Assembly: GCA_900618795.1 (NCBI GenBank) | Contig: UYJD01000013.1 | Location: forward strand, 205,397 to 269,396 | Source of the DNA: Cyanodermella asteris | Lineage: Eukaryota > Ascomycota > Lecanoromycetes > Ostropales > Stictidaceae | Direction: 5' to 3' | Length of the DNA stretch: 64,000 nt | Shown: positions 1 through 10,500 of the stretch, in pieces | Layout of the letters: every line of letters begins with the position of its first letter | Numbering within the stretch: the stretch's first letter is position 1 | The notes under the pieces: generated by a model | Told to the model about the DNA's origin: nothing | The model's input: only the letters and a program-made list of their open reading frames with translations | Databases searched by the model: none | Made by a program: the position numbers and the translations under genes

Positions 1-1
1 C

Positions 2-178
2 GCAAGACGGCCTTGGCCGGGGAGGGCTCGTTTTGACACAATTCCTTACATGTATGTAGATCATGCGTCGCGTATGGAGTATGGTGATCATTTTGACGAC
101 TACGAGAGCGCCGATAGTTGGGTTGACAATATGGAAGAAGACGAGGAAGAGGATTCAGATGCGGTAGACGATGCATGA
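2..178 (+). CDS. 3' end of a gene for a protein with an acidic C terminus (partial)
   Basis: One frame is open from base 2 to a TGA at 176-178, giving the last 58 residues of a protein that begins outside the window. The tail is strongly acidic, with the run DNMEEDEEEDSDAVDDA at the very end, preceded by aromatic and basic residues (PYMYVDHASRMEYGDHFDDY). Acidic tails of this sort are common in nuclear and chaperone-like proteins, but nothing here identifies the family. The reading frame is inferred from its openness and its composition. The upstream exon structure cannot be seen. Confidence 0.5.
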   Translation, partial: ARRPWPGRARFDTIPYMYVDHASRMEYGDHFDDYESADSWVDNMEEDEEEDSDAVDDA

Positions 179-946
179 TGACGGTGCTGCAGAAATTAGG
201 TGCATGATTTGATTGATTGAGGAAGACTATGGACTACAGGTGAGGTATATGTATCTTGTATCAGGTGGCTGGGCAGGATCCAGCCACTGATCCACTTGGT
301 TACCTGGCTGTCTTGCTAGATACCCAGCATCCAACAGGTGCTGCTGACAGCGGCGCTACACCTCTAGCTTATCTGCTTTTGCGATTATTTTCTTGCGCAT
401 TTAGCTGTGAATTCGGTTAGAGCTAAAGCTTGAGGGTTGGTTGGGTAACGCATTTATGTAAGAACTCTCAAAGTGTTTGTGTCTAAAGATGAGCTGTATC
501 GTTAGCAAGATAGCTTTTCTCATGTCGCAAGTGGCAGCAAATGGAAAGCCGCACGCCCTTACTTACATGATCCGTCTAGGACCTCATTTCCTTTCCTGAC
601 CAAGGCGCAACAACATCATAGCACCCACTGATACATCTCCTTAGTATCGGTCTTTCAACTGGCTAGCCCGGAGAAATCTTGCATGCGATGTGCCAGCATG
701 AGCCATGCATCGACAGTTGAATGCGACGCGGCCAATCAAGTGCCATCGCTGTTCATGACCGACGAATCATAAGCGCTCGTGAGTGAATCGCAAGTAAGGC
801 ATGAGTCAACAGCTACTCAACATATAACTCACGGACGATGTCGATGCTGTTTGATGAGCTGCATCTGGCCTGCTCCCGGCTACCTCTCGTTGTGTTTCAA
901 TTACCCAGAGCACTACACAGTAAGGCAGTTTCACGACCTCGACCAG
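179..946. other. Intergenic stretch, no gene seen
   Basis: It separates the acidic-tail gene from the methyltransferase. The methyltransferase frame is open upstream of the chosen ATG (from about 779), but the first codon there is GTG and the extra residues do not resemble the family. I see no RNA gene or repeat. Confidence 0.5.
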
Positions 947-1936
947 ATGGAATATCCGTGCAGCAGTAAAGCCATGACCCAGTCGAACATCGATGCAGAG
1001 CCAGACTCCCACTTTAGGGAGGAGACTGCTACACCCGATCTTGTCAACTCTTCAGGAATCAGAGACAGTCAAACCAGTCGGACCGTGTACCTACCAACGG
1101 AGCAAGCATACGCACAATGGGCCTCGGTGTACGACACGGATGGCAACTTTCTGCAGGCCACTGATGACCTGGAGCTTCGGGAACTTCTCCCATTGTTCCT
1201 GCGTCAAGCTGGAGTGCAAGGCGCCGAGTCGAGTGATGCCGTCGACAACGCCATCGATGAACACAAAGTTGTCATCGACCTTGGCTGTGGAACAGGACGG
1301 AACACTTTCAAGATTCGAGCATTAACAAGCCCAAGCACGGCCGTTATTGGCTTGGACAGCAGTGAACACATGCTTGAGATTGCCAGGCAGAAGGCGACGG
1401 TGCCCAATGCGACCCGACAAAAAGCAGCTGGGCCTCCGCTCTTCCAGCGGTTCGACATCAGCGACACAAGCAGAACATTTGGTCCTACTGCTCAGTCAGA
1501 ATGGACACAAGCGAGTCAACCAGCGTATCCTCTTCAGCATCCAAGCATCCCCAAAACCGACGCAATTGTCTCGACCCTGGTTATCGAGCATCTGGAGCTT
1601 GAGCAGTATTTCTCAGTCGCATCGCAGCTGCTGAAACCCGATGGTTTCCTGCTGCTGACCAACATGCATTCGCAGATGGGCAGCATGTCCCAAGCTGGAT
1701 TTGTCAACAGTAATGGCGTAAAGGTCCGGCCAAAGAGTACTCCGCATGCCATTGCAGATGTTTGCGGAGTTGCAAACAGGCACGGTTTCGATGTCTTGAG
1801 CATCACAGAAAGAGCAATTTCCGCTGATGATGTTGCCATACTGGGCCCGCGCAGCAGGAAGTGGGTGGGCATCAAATGCTGGTTCGCGGTTAGTTTTGCG
1901 AGAAAGAGCCGTCGTGACCATGCTCCCGAGGGATGA
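947..1936 (+). CDS. Class I SAM-dependent methyltransferase
   Basis: The product is a 329-residue protein with a Rossmann-type methyltransferase fold. Motif I is clear (VVIDLGCGTGRN, about residues 108-118), followed by the acidic end of strand 2 (VIGLDSSEHMLEIARQKA) and a post-motif segment (DAIVSTLVIEHLELEQYF) typical of the UbiE/ubiquinone-type or LaeA-like group. A short N-terminal block, YAQWASVYDTDGNFLQATDD, matches the substrate-capping region seen in small-molecule methyltransferases. The substrate cannot be told from sequence. I chose ATG 947; ATG 974 is an alternative, and both precede the conserved region. There is no intron in the catalytic domain. It stands alone, with no obvious partner gene nearby. 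Confidence 0.8.
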   Translation: MEYPCSSKAMTQSNIDAEPDSHFREETATPDLVNSSGIRDSQTSRTVYLPTEQAYAQWASVYDTDGNFLQATDDLELRELLPLFLRQAGVQGAESSDAVDNAIDEHKVVIDLGCGTGRNTFKIRALTSPSTAVIGLDSSEHMLEIARQKATVPNATRQKAAGPPLFQRFDISDTSRTFGPTAQSEWTQASQPAYPLQHPSIPKTDAIVSTLVIEHLELEQYFSVASQLLKPDGFLLLTNMHSQMGSMSQAGFVNSNGVKVRPKSTPHAIADVCGVANRHGFDVLSITERAISADDVAILGPRSRKWVGIKCWFAVSFARKSRRDHAPEG

Positions 1937-2293
1937 CAGTCCGATCCATGGTAAGCGTGTTTGCTTGCCACTGAAAAGAATCAACTTGGAAAGATAGTAC
2001 CATAACACTTGCCAATGACCAGCGTTTCACTTGGCAAGGCAATCGAAAGCCGGAAACTCTTTCGCCTTCGCCCATACTTCCGGAAGGCAGCCGCAAGTTC
2101 GCAAATGCGCTTTTCCATCGAAGCTCAACCATGGGGTGGCTGGCCATGTAATGTTTTATTAACTGTTGTTGACATCTTGTCTTCTTTCACAACACAAGCT
2201 ACTACAGTCTTTTCTTTCGCGGCCGCGAGGAATTATTCAGAAACATTTGTATCATTCTTTCACCACCTCCCTTGCATCGACACGGCCTTTACG

Positions 2294-3553
2294 ATGCCCA
2301 TCTCACACCATTATCTGGGATACGTCCCTTCCTCAGCCATTCCCCGGGCCATTCCGAGTCCCGACCACGTGTATCCCGAGATGCAACGAGCCCGCGCACT
2401 GAGCGACACGCTGGTACAGGAGCTCATGGCGCAGGTTGAGCAACATTTGCAAGATTTCAATGCAAAAGCAAAGAAGCCGAAGTTGCCGACCATCGTCCAT
2501 CTTGGGAATGCTTCGCAGGCACTTCACAAATTGTGCATTGAGCTCCAGGCTCGTTACCCAAAGTCATTCATTGTCGGTCTGGATTCCGACCTCAGCGCCC
2601 AGACTTACCTTCGAGAGACCTACGGCGAACCTCATCTCGGACCCAAGTTTGCGAAATCCGCAGCAAGCGAGTCGCGTAGTCGGATCGACCCATGGATAGA
2701 CGAGTCCAAAACAACGGCAGAGCTTCAGGAAAAGATAGAGCGGCGGAAGGTTGAGGCTCAGGCTGTCAGAGACAATGAGACTTCCCTCCCCAGCCCCAGG
2801 TCCCCCGTCGCAGATGATCTGCCGAAATTGAGGCCACTCCTACCCTTCTTCGACTTGTCAAGGGTGCCAAGACCAGCAGCAGATCCGTCAGTGAAACGCG
2901 TGACCCTGAAGATGCCACCCCCACCCACAGAATCGCCTCTCAGACTGGATCCGAAAACCGGCCTCATGAAATTCCCCTGGAAGCTTTTGGGTGGCGGCCG
3001 CCGAGGTGCTGCTCGAAGACGGAAGCAAAGCTACGAGGAGATTGCTGCCAGACGCGGGAATCGACCTCCACGGCGTCCGGTCTTTCAATACTTTGACGCA
3101 GAAGACTATCTGCAAGACCTCGCAGCCGAACTCCCGCTGGACAAGATTGCCAAGGCGGACATCATCATTTGCGACCTGCCCATCGACATCCTGACCGTCG
3201 AGCAGTTCGACACGGTCCTCAAGTGGCTGATCAGGAGGCCCGACGATGCCACTACGGATACAAGGCTTCAGGGAAGCTATTGGAAGCCGATGCTGGTCCT
3301 GACCGGATTGCACGAGAAGCTCATCGACGAACTTGACGGACTACGCGAAATTGGCGTCCCCGGGGCTCCACGCGCGCCGAAACGGGGCATGGTGTATGCC
3401 GGGCTCGTGGAGGGACTGCAGAAGTTGTCGTGGCTCCCAATCGAGCTCGGGAGCAACGGAATGGGAATCGAAGAGCGAGAGGAGCTCGTCTGGGGCGCCA
3501 TCATGGAATTGGATCTGCACTTGATTCCTCAGGAGCAGGCGACGAATCTGTAG
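2294..3553 (+). CDS. Unrecognised conserved-looking fungal protein
   Basis: This 419-residue protein has no family that I recognise. The N-terminal part contains a Rossmann-like strand-helix (PTIVHLGNASQALHKLCIEL) followed by FIVGLDSDLSAQTYL. A proline-rich middle leads to a basic patch (GGGRRGAARRRKQS, about residues 326-340). The C-terminal third (FQYFDAEDYLQDLAAELPLDKIAKADIIICDLPIDILTVEQFDTVLKWLIRRP) looks globular and well folded. The first two segments recall nucleotide or SAM binding, but no full motif is present. ATG 2294 is chosen because the sequence upstream, although open to ATG 2015, reads like untranslated sequence. After the TAG at 3551-3553 the same frame stays open for 33 lysine-rich codons (see findings). 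Confidence 0.65.
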   Translation: MPISHHYLGYVPSSAIPRAIPSPDHVYPEMQRARALSDTLVQELMAQVEQHLQDFNAKAKKPKLPTIVHLGNASQALHKLCIELQARYPKSFIVGLDSDLSAQTYLRETYGEPHLGPKFAKSAASESRSRIDPWIDESKTTAELQEKIERRKVEAQAVRDNETSLPSPRSPVADDLPKLRPLLPFFDLSRVPRPAADPSVKRVTLKMPPPPTESPLRLDPKTGLMKFPWKLLGGGRRGAARRRKQSYEEIAARRGNRPPRRPVFQYFDAEDYLQDLAAELPLDKIAKADIIICDLPIDILTVEQFDTVLKWLIRRPDDATTDTRLQGSYWKPMLVLTGLHEKLIDELDGLREIGVPGAPRAPKRGMVYAGLVEGLQKLSWLPIELGSNGMGIEEREELVWGAIMELDLHLIPQEQATNL

Positions 3554-3801
3554 AATAGAAAAGTGAAGAAGTTGAATCTGAAGAAGGATATGACGAAGAA
3601 GGAAGGTGTGGACGGGCTTCTGGGAAGGAGCAAGGCGTTGTTGAAAGGAGCTTAGACGAAGTAGTTCTCATTTATCTTAGCAGCAATGAATTGGATTTCA
3701 TATGTACCCTCGCTTTGCTACTCACCGTCTTTGACCATGTCTACTCCCTCAAATACTTTGATCCGTCCCTACGCGCATGTCTTCGCCACTGCCTATCTAT
3801 G

Positions 3802-4215
3802 TACCCGGAGAGGTAGCTCAAGAGCGACTCATATGGGTACTTGTTCAGATTCTTGGTAGAAGTGCAGATCAAGGTACTCTCAAAGGTACTCGTCAAGGTG
3901 CCCGTGCAAGTTCCCGGCGAGGTACGCATCAAGTTACTTGTCAAGTATTCATTCAGGCACTTTTTCGCTGATCACGAAGTTGCTCGTCAAGCTATCCATG
4001 AAGGTGCTCGTGAACGTACTCGTCAAGGCTCCTGTGTAGGTACGCGTCCAGGCCTTCGTCGAGGTACCGTTGAGGTACCCACTAAGCTGTTCGTGCATTT
4101 ACCCGTGGGGATGCCCGCAAAGCCACCTGCAAAGATACTCGCAAATGAACTTGCAAAGGCACTCACAGAACTGCCCGTCTAGCAACTCACGAAGACGTTT
4201 GCAAAGGTGCTCAAA
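3802..4215. repeat. Degenerate 12-bp minisatellite
   Basis: About 30 imperfect head-to-tail units of 11-13 bp follow the approximate consensus TACTCGTCAAGG. Examples are TACTCTCAAAGG, TACTCGTCAAGG, TGCCCGTGCAAG, TTCCCGGCGAGG, TACGCATCAAGT and TACTTGTCAAGT near 3873-3945, and the units GTGCTCGTGAACG and TACTCGTCAAGG near 4001-4028. Because 12 is a multiple of three, all frames show four-residue periodicity, which produces short open frames that should not be taken for genes. Divergence rises toward the 3' side, where the unit drifts to xxACTYGCAAAGG. Confidence 0.75.
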
Positions 4216-7200
4216 CCCCCGGAAATTGACCTCCACTGACCGGCGTTGCTTCCTTGAATCAAGGGTGCGGAAGGACTGGTCTACACATTGGGGCGGATCA
4301 GCAGCAGGTGCTCCAGATCGCTATTCCGATAATCCGCGAATTTGCGGTTCCGTAATCACGTCCGCCACGTGGGGCCTAGACTTATACCCACATGGAAACC
4401 CCCGTACCTGCAAAGGGCTTCGAGGCTTCGAGCTCCAGCTCTTTGAACGCCGCATTTCGATATCTTTGTGCGCGTGTATGCAAATAGGAGGGCGAGGTCG
4501 GAAGAAATCAAATAAAACCGTTGGCGGTTGACGCCACCAGCCGGCACAGCAAGGATTCGCATGTCACCCTATCTACTATCGGCTAGCTATCCACGAGACG
4601 GGCTGATTGCGCGTTTGTCACGCAATTTCGTCTGCACCGGCGGTGCAAGTCTTTGGCAGATCACAAACTCGTCCAAAACGGGCGTGCAAAGGATTCCTTG
4701 AGCGTCGAGCGACTCGAGTCCTGTATTGCGATTGGCGTGGTGGTGGTGTGCGGGAACTTTTGGAGGGCCATTATGGCCTTGTGGCGGCCACGATGCTGGC
4801 GGTCTACATGTTTTGTTAGAGCCGCAACATGGTTGATGAGGGTGGACCGTGGGTGGAGGTGAGGAGATTGGATGATGTGAGGTTATGGAGACGCTTGAAG
4901 ATCGCTTGCCGTGATGGAGCGAGGTGTGGTTGTTGGTGGCCGCTGGGCTTTGGACGGACTTCAGCCGAGGTCGGTTTGGGTAGATGCTGAAAATAGTTCT
5001 CTGCAGCAGTACCAGCGCGGCTTTAATCTTATGATACTGTTGTACCCATACTACACTCTAGCCAAATAGGCTTCGATTTGAGCTCCAGCTTATTCGGATT
5101 GCTGCTAGTTGAGGTCTGAACGCCTTGGGACGATGCTGGTGATAATGGGTGCGTAATTTGTATCCTCGCCAGCTAGTTGGCATCAAGGTGAATGAAACAT
5201 GGACCATGTTTACCGAATGCGAAAGCATTGTAGCACATCGAATGTCATTTCATGCAATACGATCTTCCAGAAAGTACGGTTGTGACATGCGCTTCAAGGA
5301 CATAGCCTGCTCGTCCTCAGCTACGTACCCGGTCAATGTGACAATCTGCCAATGAGAATGCTGATTGTCCTGCATTCGGCTTGCAGAAAGACGCATGTGT
5401 GAGCACAGCCGTGATGCTCCTCCCGCGAGCGAGGGAATGAGTTTCTGTCGTGCGCAAAGCCTGCAACTAAGCAAGGGTAAGAAGCCACACACGCGGTCAG
5501 ACCTACCAGGAAATTATTGTCTAGCAGCGAATAGAATCCTCACCAGACCTGTACGAGGCACTGACAGCCATGACTGTGGCAAGCATTCGGGTGAAAATTA
5601 ACCTTGTCAAATCGATCGCTTTCGTGAGAACTCTCGAATATTTCCCAAATCGAAGTTGTAAATGTTCTCATTGTCGAGTGTGTGATATCGTTTCTCTGAT
5701 GGTATTATTGTACTCGCTGTCCTGCCAGTCTCTGAGCTTCCCGCTTCAAGTCGGCATAGCCGGAAGTGGGTCAAGCCGCCGCAAAAGCACGTTCCATCGA
5801 AGTGTCTTGCCTTTGAGACCAGACCCTTTCGGGCTTGGTGTGCAGAGCGGCGAAGCAGCTGCGAGAGATGTTTCATCCGACGTTTAGAAGACCCGCTGCC
5901 GTGTCAGAAGTCCCACGTCTGTCATAACAACCTGGATTGTGGCCAGGGGCACTTGTGCTAGAGCACTGTTGTGCATCCAGATCGCAAAATACATGCGCGA
6001 CGACGAACTGGTCGGCTTACGAGCTGTGCCTCTGGCTATCCCATGTCCGGACAGGATTGCTCAGATGTTCTTCGAGATGATGGTGCAAGCGGCGAGGGCC
6101 CTGGTCGATCGCGACAGAGACATGGGTTGCAGTGGTGGCGGATGGCACCGAAAATGCGACGGCGTGACCATAACAGCAGGGCCGTTCAAATTGTGCGTCG
6201 TGTACGACTTGGCGAGGTGAGAGCTGTGACAGCTGGATATGTGTTTGGCAGTAATGTCGCTCCTTGCCAAAATAGCTCGGCGAACCTTGCGAGTGAAGCT
6301 GGATGGATAAGGTTTTGCTATCGTCCGTTGTTGTCGCAACTCCACAATCCGAGAACCCGTCGTCGATCGCCCCGATCTGCTCGAGCGCGGTGCCACAGCA
6401 TGCCGGCTGACCGGCGGAGCACTATTCTGAGTATAGAGCGAGACATGTTCTTGTCGTGGTGCATGAGTCCTTGACTCCTTGGGCGCACGCTACAGGTCGT
6501 GCCGTGGGAGTACAGGACGTGATGGCGATAGTTTTAGCTGCGGCTCGAGGGCAGACACGAAGGCTGAGAATCGGGCCTGCTGGTAGGCCGGCTGTGGGTG
6601 TTGGAGTGTGAAACAAGAAGCGTCCACAGCGGGTCGACCAGTAAGAAAGGGTGAGGTTGAAGATGGGGGCAGTTCCAGAGTTCCTGCGGACAGGGTCGCA
6701 GCGTGGCCTCCAGCAGGCGGACGGGCGCTGTTTCGAGCGTTGCGCCCCTGAAGCAATACCCGCCCGCCCGCTGTTCGCTCGCCATGCGCTAGCCCCACAC
6801 GGGCTTGGCTTGACTCGACTCTCTACTGTACGGTGGTGTATTCGAGCAGCAGACAGGCTATTCATGTCTACAACCCCATGCCACCCTGCAACCTGTTACT
6901 ACTGCCTCGCTGTCTCTTTGCTTTGCCGTCAGCTTCCTCCTCTCACCTTGCCAGTCTGTGAGACCCATCTCGAGCTGCTCGGACCTACCTCTGGCCATTT
7001 TTTCTTGCTCCACCACTTCTTTTTCCGATTTTGCGCCTCTAATTGCTGCTCACTAGGCAGGCACATTGCTCTGAGCCGACTAATCAGCGTCCACGGTACG
7101 TTCCCGCATCTTCAGCCTCCCAACTTTTGCCCTGTCCGACCACTGCCAGGACGCCTCGTCCAGTCGCATCAGGAACAAGCATCATCCCCTGGCGATTGTA

Positions 7201-7511
7201 TACTTGTACGGCTGTGCTCGCGCTTTGCACGCTCAATCGTGGGCCTTGCAGCTACCTAACGCTTCAAGTCGTACAGCGGGCGCATTACACAATGAGATTC
7301 TTGAAACACCAGGCTGACGCTTGTACCCCAGTGCCGCAGCATATCTTCGCTTTTCTCCGCCGTCGCTACTTTGTCCACTACCTCGCGCTCAGCATGTTTC
7401 GATAGGCAATAATTTGGGACACGGAAGCGAAGAGATTCAGGCGCAGAGCAAGAGCTGGGAATCAATACCACGTAATTTGCTGTTGGAGCGAGAAGACACC
7501 CGCAATTCACC
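4216..7511. other. 3.3 kb intergenic stretch, no gene supported
   Basis: The short open frames here (the longest is about 200 codons, at 6651-7259) lack a credible start, motif or amino-acid composition. The last 700 bases are rich in CT tracts and probably form the promoter and 5' untranslated region of the large gene starting at 7512. I see no tRNA-like box structure or transposon terminal repeat. Confidence 0.5.
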
Positions 7512-10500
7512 ATGTCAAGACCACTGCAAGGCGCCCCGGCCCGGGTCGATACCAATGTCGATAGAATCGCGCCCATGAGCCCGCAGGCCATCAGCCAGAC
7601 ATTGTCGCCTGTTGGATCGCTTCTTGCCGCGCCGCCTGTCGCTCCTGAGCCCGCATACATTGCCCCCAGAGAGGCCGGCCTGATCATCACTCGAGAGGTT
7701 CTTGCGGAATTTCACCAGGTCGAGGATGCGGACTTGTCGGACCTGCACGAACAGTCGCTTTCGCAAGTCTCCGTCTCTGCGTTGGTCACCGTCAATTGCT
7801 TCCTGGACCGCATCCTGCACAATATCTTGGCTAGCTCCAGATCGCTTTCGCTTGCGACTCTGCGCACGGCTGTAACGGAAGTCTTGAAGCCAAGATTAGC
7901 TAGCGAGGCAATCGGTGGCGCAGACGAAGAGTTGATGGACTGCCTTGGTGAAGATGACGAAGTTGACATGTTCGAAGACGCAGCGGAGGTAATGGATGGG
8001 TCTTTCGATCTTGACCTTGTCTGGAAGCGCGCAAGACTTCGATGCATGGTCTATACTCGACTTGGCGATATGGAAGAAGAAGACGAAGAGCGATACATCG
8101 AGGAACACTCACTTGACGGCTATATCGACGGACGGCGCATGTCCAGAAACAGTGGGTTGGTCAGCCCGCCTGTCGCAATCTGGCTCACCGCGATCCTTGA
8201 GTTCATCGGCGAGAATGCTCTCATGATCGCAAGCCAGCACGCCTACCGACGTTGCGAGAACAGATATGGCCGTGGTCTTATGGGACAGCCGCTGCACCCA
8301 AGCGTTGTGACTGTCGGCGATATTGATCTGGAGAAGATTGCCCTGAATCCCAGCCTTGGCCGACTTTGGAGGGCATGGCGCAAACCACTAAAAAGCCCCC
8401 GATCAAGTGTCAGCAGACCTTTGAGTGTCGAGTCCATGCGACATCGTAGAGGCGACAGCAAGTCAAGCCTTGGACACGCTCGCGGGACCAGTATCGAAGA
8501 AATGAACAGCTCGCGCGATCGTCAAATTGAGCAGGAGCCGGCAGCTACCCAGGTAACACCTCGCAATGATTCCCTTGCTGAAGGACCGGAGGCGGGGCAA
8601 AAAGAAGAGAAGCACAAGCCCGAGCCCGAGGTTGTATCCGAAGAATTAGAGCCCGCAGACATTCCCCTACCCGTGTCTCATCACGACATTGATGAAATTG
8701 AAGTCCCGGGCTACAATCCAGTACCGGATTGGGAGGCACGTGAAGAGGACGACTTTATCAAGAGCAGACGGCCAATCAGTCTCATTCTCCCTGGTGCCTC
8801 AGATCCTACGACGGCGTCCGAAACGGCTCCTCTGGAAGGTCCACGGCATATGAGGTCTCGGTCTCTCCCAGGTGCCAGACGGCCTTCAGCTTACACGCTT
8901 TTCGATGAAGAGCGACCGACTGTTGCAGAGGTCTTGAACTCTGATGCCACCACCAGGACTTCACTGAATGGCCGGCCAGTTTCAGACGTATCTCAAGACG
9001 GCGTATTCAACAGCTTGACAAGCCCAGCAGACTACCAGACCGGAGAAGAAGCGAGCCGTGAAGAGCGCAGATCAACAAGGCGCGATAGAGCATCGGTTGT
9101 CCCAGCGGCTGATCGCAAGTCCGGAGTCTCTGAGTACGGCGTGGAGTTTGACCGTTCGGACTACAAGGTGGACCCCAACGAACCTCCACCTATTCAAACT
9201 ACGATCATGAGTCCGCGTGTCACCATAGCCCCGCCAACAGCTGTTCCAGGCACTCCTGTCGATGCGCCTGTACGTTCAGGATTGAGGAGCAACAGACCCG
9301 TTTCACTTGCGATCCAGTCACCGGGAAGATTGGCTGCTCCGGAAAGGCGGACTGGAGGCGAGATTTCACCTCTTGGGGAAGGCGAATACCTGGGTTCGGG
9401 CGAAATCTCGCCTCTCGAGCCCAGCGATGACGAAGGATCGGTTTCAATTGCAGGACTGAAGGATGCTAAAGAGCACATGGGTCTTAATCCTTCGGAGCAT
9501 TCGGTGCAGAGCTCCGACGATGTGTACGACGACGCCGAGGAACAGGCCGTGAGCCCGCTCTCACCTCCGGCTCATTCGAACGTTCCCGCTCGGACGTGGA
9601 TCGGACCACCAGCCCCACAGCCTCGTCGTGAAGTCGTTCCTGTGGCTGCATCATCAGCTGTCGCCACACGTCCGAGACAAGATGATTCAATGGTGCGGCA
9701 GCTGAGCGATGAGCGGCGGAGGGAAGTAAGGGACACTGCTGCACCATCTCCGCGACCGACGCTACTCGAGAAGGACGATCTGCCAGACATACCAAAAGCA
9801 GAACAGATCAACAAGCTAGTTGCTGCTGCTAAAGCTCATAGTGATGTCGCCGTGCCCCAGCCTGAGCGTATATTCCGCTCAATGTCAAGGGACATGAGCG
9901 ATGATGGGCCGCCACAAACTCGTTCGCAGGTTACCTCACCCGCCGCTGTTACATCAGCTCCACCGTCTTCTGTCACGACCTTGGCAGCGCCAAGCCTGAT
10001 GCAGGCTGCAATTTCTAGCCCAGAGCCTTCTCCAGAGCCGGTGCTCAAAACTGCCAACCCGACCACGATTACAAAGATCCATCGCAAAGAAGTCTCTCAA
10101 GACACGCGAGCGCAGCCAAAAGCTCAGGATGGGCGAAGTCAATATCAAGACACCCGCGTGCAATCACAGGAGCTTCATGGCCAGTATCCAGAAGTGAGGG
10201 TACAGCCAGTGGAGCAGCGAAACCAGTACCAGGCGACACGCAGCCAGTACCAAGATCCACGGAGTCAAGCAGAGACTCAGAACGTGAGCCAGAGTTTTGG
10301 CGTCACCCCTCTTCATCTAAAGCAAAGCAGCGTTGGTGAGACTGCTGTCCCACCACCGACTAGCAAACTGCTGGAGAGAAGACGACAGCTTCCACAAGTC
10401 GATACCGTCAGCCCTGAACGCGCTGCCGTGCAACGCCTTTCTCCCACAAGTCTGGAAGAAGGCATCAAAATCCCTCCATCACGCAGCGTTCCTGACCAAA

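Noticed and set aside
3741-4182. Open frames over the minisatellite (both strands) as a repeat-protein gene
   Set aside because: The openness follows from the 12-bp period, no frame is preferred and the units decay without regard to codon position.
6651-7259. A 200-codon open frame upstream of the 1495-residue protein
   Set aside because: It has a Cys/His/Leu-rich composition typical of CT-rich promoter DNA, overlaps other open frames and has no motif.
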